Shown here: piece by piece, positions 1 to 7,768 of the stretch
Layout: each line of letters begins with the position of its first letter
Numbering within the stretch: position 1 is the stretch's first letter
Origin: Pseudomonas sp. LP_7_YM
GTDB lineage: Bacteria; Pseudomonadota; Gammaproteobacteria; Pseudomonadales; Pseudomonadaceae
Length of the DNA stretch: 64,000 nucleotides
Assembly (NCBI RefSeq): GCF_004364435.1
Contig: NZ_SOCT01000003.1
Location: 186,001-250,000 of the forward strand
Direction of reading: 5' to 3'
Notes under the pieces: generated by a model
The model's input: only the letters and a program-made list of their open reading frames with translations
Told to the model about the DNA's origin: nothing
The model's database searches: none
Program-made: the position numbers and the translations under genes

Positions 1-1
1 C

Positions 2-1180
2 AAAGGCTTGTGCAACATCTTCACCTTTGCCCTGCAAATCACTCTGGTGTTGGTGCTCGGCCATGCACTGGCCCATGCGCCGATCGTGCAGCGCTTCTTC
101 ACACGTCTCGTGGCTCTGGCGCGCACCCCGGCTCAGGCGGGGGCGATGATCTTCCTCTGCGTGGCGATCACCTCGTTCTTCAACTGGGGATTTGGCCTGG
201 TGCTCAGCGCCCTGCTCGCCCGGGAAATCGCCAAGCGCATGCGCGTGGATTTCGCCTGGATCGTTGCGGCGGGGTTCTCCGGCTGGGTGGTCTGGGCAGG
301 CGGACTGTCCAGCTCCATCGTGCTGGCGCAGACCACGCCGGGCAATCCGATGAACGTCGTCGAGAAACTCACAGGACAGGTGCTTAGTATTGGCGACATG
401 GTCTTCATGCCTTACAACATGGTGCCGACCATCGCCCTGCTGGTGATCATGCCCTTCGTGCTGGCGGCGTTGCGCCCCAGGGATGAAGACGCCGTTTTCC
501 TCGATATGAGCAAGCACCCTGACCCGGAGCCGGCCCAACGGCCGCAGGGCAAGCGCAGCTTTGCGCAATTTTTAGAATACTCGCCGCTGGGCAGCGTTCT
601 CATGGGATTGCTGGGGGTCGCGGTAGTGGGCTGGTCGTTCACCGGCCATTTGCAACTGTCCGGGGTCAACGGCGTGATCGTGAGCATGTTCACCCTGGGC
701 ATCATCCTGCACGGCTACCCGCTGGCCTACGCCAATGCAGTCAAGGGTGCAGCCCGCCAAAGCGGCTCGATGATCCTGCAGTACCCGCTGTACGGTGGAA
801 TCATGGGCATGATGGAAGCCACCGGTTTGCCAGGGGTTATCGCCAAGGGGTTCGTGGCGATTTCCACCACTCATACCCTGCCGTTCTGGAGCTATGTCTG
901 TTCGCTGTTGGTAACCTTCCTGATTCCCAGTGGAGGCGGTCACTGGGCGGTGCAAGGCCCGTTCGCGATTCCGGCGGCGGTCGAGCTGCATGCATCGCTG
1001 TCAGCCACCACCATGGCGGTTGCGATGGGCGAGCAGGTGTCGAACATGATGCAACCGTTTTGGGCAGCTCCCGTGGTCGCCATGGCGGGGGTCGGTGTGC
1101 AGCGCGTGCTGGGCTTCACCTTCGTGACGTTCCTGGTGGCAGCCGTGGCCTATGGGTCGGCGTTGTTATGGCTGGTGTGA
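2..1180 (+). CDS. short-chain fatty acid transporter, AtoE/TIGR00366 family, 5' end outside window
   Basis: The reading frame is open from the first bases, so the true start lies upstream; about 392 residues are visible against roughly 440-470 for the family. The protein is a multi-spanning inner-membrane carrier. Hydrophobic segments alternate with short loops, and the glycine-rich stretch SGGGHWAVQGPF near the C-terminus, together with NWGFGLV early on, is what I recognise as AtoE family. Known members import short-chain fatty acids by proton symport. It is followed after 86 bp by an amidohydrolase on the same strand, so an uptake-plus-hydrolase unit is possible. The real substrate cannot be read from the sequence. 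Confidence 0.85.
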   Translation, partial: KGLCNIFTFALQITLVLVLGHALAHAPIVQRFFTRLVALARTPAQAGAMIFLCVAITSFFNWGFGLVLSALLAREIAKRMRVDFAWIVAAGFSGWVVWAGGLSSSIVLAQTTPGNPMNVVEKLTGQVLSIGDMVFMPYNMVPTIALLVIMPFVLAALRPRDEDAVFLDMSKHPDPEPAQRPQGKRSFAQFLEYSPLGSVLMGLLGVAVVGWSFTGHLQLSGVNGVIVSMFTLGIILHGYPLAYANAVKGAARQSGSMILQYPLYGGIMGMMEATGLPGVIAKGFVAISTTHTLPFWSYVCSLLVTFLIPSGGGHWAVQGPFAIPAAVELHASLSATTMAVAMGEQVSNMMQPFWAAPVVAMAGVGVQRVLGFTFVTFLVAAVAYGSALLWLV

Positions 1181-1266
1181 GGGCAAGCCGCACGCCAGCC
1201 CCTTAAAAAGCATGCTGTCATCCCTCCTGGTTGAAACGTGAGATGTATGGACAAGAAGGTCAACCG

Positions 1267-2100
1267 ATGAAAAAACCCGCCTTCAAAGCACCGGCCAACA
1301 GTTGCGACGCGCATATCCATATTATCGACCCGCGCTTCGCCCCCGCCGATCCGGCGACAACCACGGCCCACGGCCAATCGATGGACGACTACAGCGGTGT
1401 ACGCACGCAGCTGGGCCTGCGCCGCGCCGTCATTGTTCAGCCCAAGCATTACGCCACCGACAACCGCTGCACCCTGAACGCCATCGCGCAAATGCGCGGC
1501 CAGGCCCGAGGCATTGCGGTGGTCGACACGAGCGTGACCGACAAGGCGTTGATTCGCCTGCATGAGGGTGGCATCCGGGGGCTTCGATTCAGCCTATGGA
1601 ACGCCGGTAATCAAGTGACCAGCGTCGACATGATCAAGCCGCTGGCCGAGCGCATTGCCGAGTTCGGCTGGCACGTGCAGATCCACATGGCTGCCGGGCA
1701 GATACTCGAACAGCAGACCTTGCTGGCAGCTCTGCCGGTGCCCGTGGTGTTCGATCACATGGGCCGTCTGCCGCCAGGCTCCGACGCCAGTCATCCGGCG
1801 TTGCGCTTCATGGCGCGACTTATCGATGCCGACAAGGCCTGGGTCAAACTCAGCGGGCCCTATCTCAATACCCTCGAAGGCGCTCCGCGCTACTCCGATG
1901 TCCGCAGCCTGGCCAGAAACCTCGTGACCCTGGCGCCGCAGCGCATGGTCTGGGGCAGCGACTGGCCCCACGTCACCGAAGCCCAAAAACCCGATGACGC
2001 CGACCTGCTGGACCTGCTGCTCGACTGGGCCGGCAGCGATGCGGCACGCCAGGCCATTCTGGTCGAGAACCCGGCGCAACTATACGGATTCGACGACTGA
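1267..2100 (+). CDS. amidohydrolase family protein, LigI/2-pyrone-4,6-dicarboxylate lactonase-like
   Basis: A 277-residue TIM-barrel metal hydrolase of the amidohydrolase superfamily. The N-terminal metal motif HIH is at residues 16-18 within CDAHIHIIDPRF, a further histidine sits at about 164 (VFDHMGRLP), and WGSDWPH at 229-235 carries the catalytic aspartate; this pattern is that of the LigI-like branch, which opens lactone rings of aromatic breakdown products. I chose the ATG at 1267 because AGAAGG lies just upstream; an earlier ATG at 1231 adds 12 unlikely residues. It probably belongs with the transporter before it. The exact substrate is unknown. Confidence 0.85.
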   Translation: MKKPAFKAPANSCDAHIHIIDPRFAPADPATTTAHGQSMDDYSGVRTQLGLRRAVIVQPKHYATDNRCTLNAIAQMRGQARGIAVVDTSVTDKALIRLHEGGIRGLRFSLWNAGNQVTSVDMIKPLAERIAEFGWHVQIHMAAGQILEQQTLLAALPVPVVFDHMGRLPPGSDASHPALRFMARLIDADKAWVKLSGPYLNTLEGAPRYSDVRSLARNLVTLAPQRMVWGSDWPHVTEAQKPDDADLLDLLLDWAGSDAARQAILVENPAQLYGFDD

Positions 2101-2234
2101 TACCTGAGCACCCGGGTGATGGCCTCTGTTGAATAACCTCATCACCTGATCGACGCCCCGGCCTTGCTCCTGCTCATGCGCCCTGCCGGCGATACACCAA
2201 TTCAGCGAAATGCCAGCCGTGCACGCCCCAAGCT

Positions 2235-2263
2235 GCCGCCCTTGAGGCGGCTTTTGATTTTTT
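2235..2263 (+). terminator. intrinsic terminator after the amidohydrolase gene
   Basis: A 6-bp GC stem (GCCGCC/GGCGGC) with a 5-base loop is followed by TTTTGATTTTTT. It sits 135 bp after the amidohydrolase stop and before the next gene on the same strand. Confidence 0.6.
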
Positions 2264-2377
2264 CTCATTGCAAAAACCTTCTATTGGACTGCAACCTCCG
2301 GGGATTCTTCGGCTCAGACTGTTTCGCGACCGACAAAATCGCGCATCATGGCCGCAGTCAGCTCAAGGGAGATCTTC

Positions 2378-3229
2378 ATGCGTTTCACATCATTCATACG
2401 TCTTGGCGCCTGCTCATGGCTGCTGATGTCGATCGGGACGGCGCTGGCCAGCGAAGAAACGCAGTTGATCCAGTCCATCAATACCTATCGCAGTCAGGCG
2501 CAACCCTGTGCCAACGTGGTGTCCCAGGAGCTCCCTCCGCTGAACACCGATCCGCGCCTGAATCTTCCGGCCAGCGGCGCCGTGGACCTGCAACCGATGC
2601 TGTCCCGCGCTGCTTACCCGATGGTCTCGGTGCAAGCGATCAGCCTGTCCGGCCCGCGGGATGCGGAATCGGCCATGAAGGCGGTTCAGGAAAGTTTCTG
2701 TCAGGTCGTGCTCAATCCGCAGTTCGTGGACGTCGGCGTGAGCCGCAATGATCGCGATTGGCGCATCGTCCTGGCGCGGCCCCTGCTGACGGGCGGGTTG
2801 GGTAACGCCCAGGCCGAGGGCCAGAAAATGCTCGGCCTGGTCAACGCGGCGCGCAGCGTGCCCCATGAGTGTGGGGGCCAGGCCTATGACCCCGCCTCGC
2901 CGTTGCACTGGAACGACAACCTGGCCAGCGCGGCTGAAGGGCACACCCGCTCGATGGCCAACAACAATTACTTCGACCACAAGGGACGCAACGGTGGAAC
3001 GCCGGGGGACCGTGCGGAAATGGCGGGCTATATCGGGCAGCAGATCGGCGAGAACATCGCCGCCGGGCAGGACAGCGCAAGCAAGGTGGTCGAAGGCTGG
3101 CTGGCCAGCCCCGGGCATTGCGCTAACATCATGAACCCGGCGTTTCGTGAACTGGGTGCCGCTTATGCAGTGGACCCGAAAAGCGATGCAGGGATCTACT
3201 GGACAGCGATGTTCGGCGTGCAGCAGTAG
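2378..3229 (+). CDS. secreted CAP-domain (SCP/PR1-like) protein
   Basis: A 283-residue exported protein. The N-terminus has a signal peptide ending near TALAS. The first part (about 25-150) is a less typical region; the CAP domain fills the C-terminal half, with HTRSMANNNYFDHKG, GENIAAG and WLASPGHCANIMNPAF, the standard signatures of bacterial CAP proteins. The ATG at 2378 was chosen because AAGGGAG precedes it and it begins directly with the signal peptide; a start at 2348 would add ten residues in front. Biochemical roles of bacterial CAP proteins are mostly unknown. The gene stands alone. Confidence 0.85.
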   Translation: MRFTSFIRLGACSWLLMSIGTALASEETQLIQSINTYRSQAQPCANVVSQELPPLNTDPRLNLPASGAVDLQPMLSRAAYPMVSVQAISLSGPRDAESAMKAVQESFCQVVLNPQFVDVGVSRNDRDWRIVLARPLLTGGLGNAQAEGQKMLGLVNAARSVPHECGGQAYDPASPLHWNDNLASAAEGHTRSMANNNYFDHKGRNGGTPGDRAEMAGYIGQQIGENIAAGQDSASKVVEGWLASPGHCANIMNPAFRELGAAYAVDPKSDAGIYWTAMFGVQQ

Positions 3230-3433
3230 CGCTGTAATTGGGTTATGGCAGTCACAGGAACGGCAACAACGGCTCGCCGCAACCGGCAGCGCGCAGCCAG
3301 GAAGTGCGCGGCTGACGGCCACCCATCGCCGCAGATGTCATCGACTCTTTCCAGTAAGCGCAAACTTTTGGGCACTCCCCGGCGGCCCGGCAGTCTCTTT
3401 CATTGACCTATCTCTCGTTTAACCGGAGCTGCC

Positions 3434-4060
3434 ATGATCACTGTCCATCACCTCAATAACTCACGCTCGCAGCGCATTCTGTGGCTGCTCGAAGAGCTCG
3501 GCGTGCCCTATGAGATCAAGCGTTACCAGCGCGATCCGAAAACCAACCTGGCGCCGCCTGAACTCAAAGCCATCAACCCGCTGGGCAAATCGCCGGTCAT
3601 CGAGGACGGTCCTCATGTGCTGATCGAGTCGGGCGCCATTGTCGACTACATTATTCGTCGCCATGGCGAAGGCCGTCTGCAGCCGGACCCTGCTACCGCC
3701 ACCTATGACGAATACGTGCAATGGCTGCACTTTGCCGAAGGCTCGGCGATGCTGCCGCTGATGCTCAACCTGTACGTGGGCCGATTGGGCGACGCGGGCG
3801 CGCCGCTGCACCCACGCATCGAGTCTGAGCTGGCCAATTACCTTGGCTACTTAAACACCGCGCTGGGACTGACGCCTTATTTGCTGGGCGATGAGCTCAC
3901 CGGTGCAGACGTGCAGATGAGCTTCATTGGCGAATTCGCCAACACCCAAGGGATGTTGCAGCCGTACCCTAACGTTACGGCGTGGGTCGAAAAATTTCAG
4001 GCGCGGCCGGCCTATCGGAAGGCAGTGGAAAAAGGCGGAGAGTACGCATTCGCGAAATGA
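3434..4060 (+). CDS. glutathione S-transferase family protein
   Basis: A 208-residue cytoplasmic protein of normal GST length. The N-terminal thioredoxin-like domain (1-80) starts with HHLNNSRSQRILWLLEELG, where the serine and asparagine near residue 8-10 are at the usual glutathione-activating position, and contains the conserved NPLGKSPVIED and ESGAIVDYI. The all-helical C-terminal domain follows. The start has CCGGAGC about 6 bp upstream. It resembles the GST branch that includes fungal and bacterial YfcF/Gtt1-type enzymes; the substrate is unknown. It is monocistronic as far as can be seen. Confidence 0.9.
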   Translation: MITVHHLNNSRSQRILWLLEELGVPYEIKRYQRDPKTNLAPPELKAINPLGKSPVIEDGPHVLIESGAIVDYIIRRHGEGRLQPDPATATYDEYVQWLHFAEGSAMLPLMLNLYVGRLGDAGAPLHPRIESELANYLGYLNTALGLTPYLLGDELTGADVQMSFIGEFANTQGMLQPYPNVTAWVEKFQARPAYRKAVEKGGEYAFAK

Positions 4061-4199
4061 TGCCCACTTGCCTTGCGCCGTTGGCAACACTCGGCTCAAG
4101 CCTTGTAAGATTTACATTTTTAGCTCAGGCCGTTTGATGAAGGGGGAACCGCTGTGTTCTCCCTTTCATTTCTATGCCGGCCCATCACTCGATCCCGGC

Positions 4200-4889
4200 A
4201 TGCTGTTCTCTTCGGTAATCTGCACTGCGACTTCCATCCTGATCGGCGCCAGCGCTTTCGGCACCTTGTTGTACATGACGGTTTGGTCCCGCAGGCAGCG
4301 GCAGCGTGCGCTGCAAGACAGCTTCGCGCAGCAACGCTTTCCGACACCGTACGGACCGGTGAGTGGAGCCCTGCTGCGTGTGGTCAAGAGCAGTTGCCAA
4401 CTCAGCACAGCGGGCAATACGCCAATGGAGCTGTTCTGGTACTGCGTAGGTTCGGTTCCTTGCTACTTTCTCGCCGTAGCGCGGGTAAGAAAAACCAGCT
4501 GGCGCGGCACTGAGGTGGCATGGACCCTGCTTACGCTCAGCGAACAGCGCATGCGTGGCGCCTGCCGGGTGATCGCAAAGCAATGGCCTCGGTCTTTGGT
4601 TAGCCAGGCACAAGCATCAACGCCAACGCCAACGCCAACGCCTCAGACACTTGCCCGCTCCACGCCAAACGCCGCGATACCTGCTGGGGCTGGGGGCGTT
4701 TTTTTGAGTGAACAGCATTACCCTGTGGGAACGAATTCATTGGCGATGCGCCCCGCTCAGACGCCCCCTCCCCTCGAAAGCGACACCCCGTTGACAAGCA
4801 CCTCTTGCTCATCGAGTCTTGCCCAACCGCATCTGGCAGGAGCACACGATGGCAAGCAAAGAAGAAATCGCGGCATTCATCACCGATGA
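4200..4889 (+). CDS. hypothetical membrane-anchored protein, 3' end uncertain
   Basis: An open frame with strong third-position GC bias up to about 4610, so I take it as coding. One transmembrane helix is predicted near residues 1-25 (SSVICTATSILIGASAFGTL), then an arginine-rich juxtamembrane part and a cytoplasmic region with several Cys and Trp. After a Thr-Pro repeat encoded by 4619-4642 the composition deteriorates, and the stop at 4889 lies inside the next gene (start 4849). The biologically real end may therefore be earlier, or the 3' part may be frameshifted. An upstream ATG at 4137 is also in frame. Neither start has a clear ribosome site. I do not recognise the family. Confidence 0.4.
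   Translation: MLFSSVICTATSILIGASAFGTLLYMTVWSRRQRQRALQDSFAQQRFPTPYGPVSGALLRVVKSSCQLSTAGNTPMELFWYCVGSVPCYFLAVARVRKTSWRGTEVAWTLLTLSEQRMRGACRVIAKQWPRSLVSQAQASTPTPTPTPQTLARSTPNAAIPAGAGGVFLSEQHYPVGTNSLAMRPAQTPPPLESDTPLTSTSCSSSLAQPHLAGAHDGKQRRNRGIHHR
4619..4642 (+). repeat. four tandem copies of AACGCC
   Basis: A perfect 6-bp tandem array inside the hypothetical gene at 4200, read as Thr-Pro repeats. Hexamer arrays of this kind change length by slippage without shifting the frame. Confidence 0.85.
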
Positions 4890-5262
4890 GTTTCCGCAGA
4901 CCCGGATCGTCGTCGAGCAGGTGGGCGATCAGCGGGCAAGGGTTTCGCAGGTGGTTGATCACTCGGACCTGCGCCCTGGCGGTACGGTCTCCGGGCCAAC
5001 GCTGATGGCGGTGGCCGATGTAGCGCTCTACGTCGCCGTGCTTGGGGTTATTGGCATTGTGCCGCTGACGGTCACCACCTCCCTGACCATCAATTTTCTG
5101 CGCAAACCCGAAGCCGGGCGGCGCCTGATTGCCGAGTGTCAGCTGATGAAAGTCGGCAAGACCTTGGCCGTTGGCGAAGTGTCCCTGTATTCCGAAGGCT
5201 TGCCTGAGGCGGTGGCCCATGTGGTCGGGACCTACGCCATTGCGCCACACCCGTTGCGCTGA
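4849..5262 (+). CDS. PaaI/hotdog-fold thioesterase
   Basis: A 137-residue hotdog-fold protein. LRPGGTVSGPTLMAVADVALY (residues ~45-65) is the long central helix region with the catalytic aspartate of the PaaI family, followed by the strand TVTTSLTINFLRKP. Such enzymes hydrolyse acyl-CoA thioesters in the cytoplasm. Length is normal. The ATG at 4849 has CAGGAG seven bases upstream; an in-frame ATG at 4819 is less good. It partly overlaps the doubtful end of the preceding open frame. Physiological substrate unknown. Confidence 0.85.
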   Translation: MASKEEIAAFITDEFPQTRIVVEQVGDQRARVSQVVDHSDLRPGGTVSGPTLMAVADVALYVAVLGVIGIVPLTVTTSLTINFLRKPEAGRRLIAECQLMKVGKTLAVGEVSLYSEGLPEAVAHVVGTYAIAPHPLR

Positions 5263-5374
5263 GCGACCGATGCGAACCGGAATTTTTTGTAACACTCAAA
5301 AGGGGCATGGCTTCAATAGCCTAAGAGAGTTCACCTAAGCTCAACATCCCCCCCACCCCTACGATGGAACGCTT

Positions 5375-5908
5375 ATGAAACCTTATCTCTGGCTCGGACT
5401 GCTGGGCACGCTTTCTCTAGGCAGCGTTTGCGCAACTGCTCAGGCCGCTTCAATCGAGGTTCCGATCAATCTGGTCAGCGCCGAAGGCGCACCGCAGCCC
5501 ATCGGCCAGGTCACCATCAGTGAAACCGCCTACGGGCTGCTCTTCACGCCAAAGCTCACTTCGTTGCCCGCTGGCGTGCACGGCTTCCACGTGCATGAAA
5601 ACGGCAGCTGCGACGCTGGCACAAAGGATGGCAAGACAGTCGCAGCGCTGGCCGCTGGCGGGCATTTCGATCCGGCCAAGACCGGCAAGCACCTGGGGCC
5701 GTACGCCGATGGTCATCTGGGCGACCTGCCGGCCATTTATGTGACCGCCAAAGGCGAAGCCGATTACCCGGTGCTCGCCCCTCGCTTGAAAAAGATTTCG
5801 GAAATCAAAAGCCACGCGCTGATGATTCACGCCGGCGGCGATAATCACGCCGACATGCCGATGCCATTAGGGGGTGGCGGTGACCGTATGGCGTGCGGCG
5901 TGATCTGA
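5375..5908 (+). CDS. sodC: periplasmic Cu/Zn superoxide dismutase
   Basis: A 177-residue exported enzyme that converts superoxide into oxygen and hydrogen peroxide in the periplasm. A signal peptide ends near AQAAS (about residue 24). Metal ligands are visible in GFHVHENGSC (two Cu histidines), GGHFDP, HLGPYADGHLGD (Zn site) and the late HAGGDNH; the conserved disulfide is formed by the Cys of NGSC and the Cys of the C-terminal MACGVI. Length and motif order match bacterial SodC. It stands alone between a thioesterase and convergent hydrolase, followed by a hairpin. In plant and animal pathogens SodC protects against host oxidative burst. Confidence 0.95.
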   Translation: MKPYLWLGLLGTLSLGSVCATAQAASIEVPINLVSAEGAPQPIGQVTISETAYGLLFTPKLTSLPAGVHGFHVHENGSCDAGTKDGKTVAALAAGGHFDPAKTGKHLGPYADGHLGDLPAIYVTAKGEADYPVLAPRLKKISEIKSHALMIHAGGDNHADMPMPLGGGGDRMACGVI

Positions 5909-5918
5909 TCGGAAAGTC

Positions 5919-5948
5919 ACCGGTGATCGCCTCTGCGGCGTCACCGGT
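5919..5948 (+). terminator. hairpin after sodC, probable terminator
   Basis: ACCGGTGATCGCC pairs with GGCGTCACCGGT leaving one bulged base and a 5-base loop; TTGTTGTCT follows. The U-tract is weak, so this could be either a terminator or an RNA-stabilising hairpin. Confidence 0.5.
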
Positions 5949-6029
5949 TGTTGTCTGGATGCCGCTGCCGATTTTCAGGCACTCGGACATCGCTGAAAGC
6001 CAAACTTCCCCAACCTCAACGTAGGCCGA

Positions 6030-6752
6030 TCAACCCCACAACGTGCGGCCAAAGAAGGTCAGTGTGCGATCCCACGCCAATTGCGCCCACACCGGATCGT
6101 ATTGAGTACCGGCGATCCGACCGGGGCCGACAGCGGTTTCGTTGGTGAACGCGTGGTGCGCCAGGTACCGGTGGAACTCGATGTCCACTGCGCCTTCGCC
6201 CAGTTTTTCTTCCAGCTTGTCGACGTTTTCAATTGGAAAGAACTCGTCCTGGGTTGCCCAGTGTGCCTGCACCGGCACCTTGATCGCCTTGGGATCGAGG
6301 TATTCGAGCGGCGGCATGCCATAGAACGCCACGCCAGCCGATAGTTCGGGGATGAAGTTCAGCGCCAGCAGCGTCAGTGCGCCGCCCATACAGAACCCTG
6401 TGACGCCGACCTTTTGCGTATGCCCTTTGAGGTACTGCACAGCGCCGCGAATGTCCTGGGTCGCGGCGTCGGCAAAGTCGAGTTTGTCCATCAGGTGATG
6501 GGCCTCTTCCTCTTCGACGGTCGTCTCGCCGCGATACAGGTCCGGCACCAAAGCCAGGTAACCGACCGCTGCCAGACGATCGGCCACACCGCGAATCTGG
6601 TCGTTGAGCCCCCACCACTCCTGAATCACCACGATGGCCGGCGCGCCTTCGGCCTTCACCGGGCTTGCCAGATAACCACTGACGTCTTTGCCGTCCGGGC
6701 GTTGGTAAGTGATGGTTTTGCCTGCCGCTGGTTGCGCTTTCGATTGAGTCAC
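6030..6752 (-). CDS. dienelactone hydrolase family protein
   Basis: A 240-residue alpha/beta hydrolase. The nucleophile motif GFCMGG (cysteine in place of serine) is diagnostic of dienelactone hydrolases; the catalytic histidine is in YLAHHAF near the C-terminus, and VVIQEWWGLNDQIRG is the conserved family segment near residue 40. Family members open 4-carboxymethylenebut-2-en-4-olide, but many paralogues have unrelated ester substrates. I chose the GTG at 6752, which starts VTQSKAQ and has GGGAGA upstream; an in-frame ATG 35 codons earlier gives an implausible extension. Not in an aromatic catabolic cluster here, so the true role is open. Confidence 0.88.
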   Translation of the reverse strand: MTQSKAQPAAGKTITYQRPDGKDVSGYLASPVKAEGAPAIVVIQEWWGLNDQIRGVADRLAAVGYLALVPDLYRGETTVEEEEAHHLMDKLDFADAATQDIRGAVQYLKGHTQKVGVTGFCMGGALTLLALNFIPELSAGVAFYGMPPLEYLDPKAIKVPVQAHWATQDEFFPIENVDKLEEKLGEGAVDIEFHRYLAHHAFTNETAVGPGRIAGTQYDPVWAQLAWDRTLTFFGRTLWG

Positions 6753-6877
6753 GTTGGTCTCCCACGCATTAAAAAATCGGTTCGTGCTGGCCTGCACAGT
6801 ATGCGGCCAGCTCGGGCCTACCGTTCTACGACAGTTGAACGGTGTTGAAAAGAGCAACGCTCGACAATCTCATTCGC

Positions 6878-7414
6878 TCAACCGTTTTGCAGATCGGGAT
6901 TGACCGGCGTGCTGCAAAGGCTGCCGTCTTGAGGTTCGGGCTGCCGGTCCCGATCAACCCCCATCTCGCGCAGTTGTTTGCGCAATGTCAATTCCGAGGG
7001 TGCATAGAGAAAGCCAAACGACACGTTGTTGCGTCGGTGTTTGATGGCGTGATGCATAAGGTGGGCGTCATGCAGGCGTCGCAGGTAGCCATTGCGCGGT
7101 TTGGGGCTCACGGGCCAGTGGCGATGAACAACGCCGTCGTGGAACAGAACGTAGATCAGGCCAAATGCCGCGACACCTGCGCCGACCCATTGCAACGGGT
7201 CATGACCGCTGTTGCCGAGAACGATCAGGGCAACGGCAACAGCGCCCAGCACCAGCAGATAAATGTCGTTGGTTTCGAGCGCGCCGAGATGTTCTTCATG
7301 GTGCGAGCGGTGCAGGCACCAGCCCCAGCCATGCATGATGTACTTGTGCGCGAGAAAACCGATCCCCTCCATGGAAATCAGGGTGCAGAGGAAAATCGCA
7401 ACGTTATAGATCAT
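6878..7414 (-). CDS. crtZ: beta-carotene hydroxylase-like fatty acid hydroxylase superfamily protein
   Basis: A 178-residue membrane di-iron hydroxylase. The histidine clusters HKYIMHG, HRSHHEEH, HDGVVHRHWP and HDAHLMHHA are in the order and spacing of CrtZ, which adds 3-hydroxyl groups to the beta-rings of carotenoids; hydrophobic segments separate them. No other carotenoid gene (crtE, crtB, crtI, crtY) is in the window. The C-terminal tail is rich in charged residues and longer than usual. The gene symbol reflects family similarity; in a strain without carotenoids the substrate would have to be another lipid. Confidence 0.8.
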   Translation of the reverse strand: MIYNVAIFLCTLISMEGIGFLAHKYIMHGWGWCLHRSHHEEHLGALETNDIYLLVLGAVAVALIVLGNSGHDPLQWVGAGVAAFGLIYVLFHDGVVHRHWPVSPKPRNGYLRRLHDAHLMHHAIKHRRNNVSFGFLYAPSELTLRKQLREMGVDRDRQPEPQDGSLCSTPVNPDLQNG

Positions 7415-7768
7415 GAAGTCGGGAACATCGTGTAGGGGTGGTTGCGGGTATCGGGGTGCAGCATACCGGGGCGCAGTGAAAAATCAAAAGTCGCTGTTCC
7501 CATGGACACCGGGATTGCTTGGTTGCAAAGCCATCACTGGGGTATTGAAGGTGAATCTGCACGGACTGGCCAGGCTCACTGCCACAAGGGCCGTGGCGTT
7601 CATGAAGCAGTGACGGCAAGGGCACATGCCAAGGATTTCACGCACAACGTTTGCTTTCCTGACCGACCGATGTAAAAAATGGCCCCCATGGGTGGGCGTT
7701 ATCTCGTTCACTGTACTGGTGCCGTCCACTGCTGACGTTTGCCCGGCATCGCTTTCAAGGAATTCAGA
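7415..7768. other. intergenic region between divergent crtZ-like and ppnN genes
   Basis: About 350 bp that should hold both promoters. The open frames on both strands here have poor codon bias and no ribosome sites, and I see no clear operator, repeat or RNA gene. Confidence 0.6.

Noticed and set aside
2164..2751. 195-residue frame overlapping the CAP gene start
   Set aside because: Shadow frame; the CAP gene has signal peptide and family motifs in another frame.
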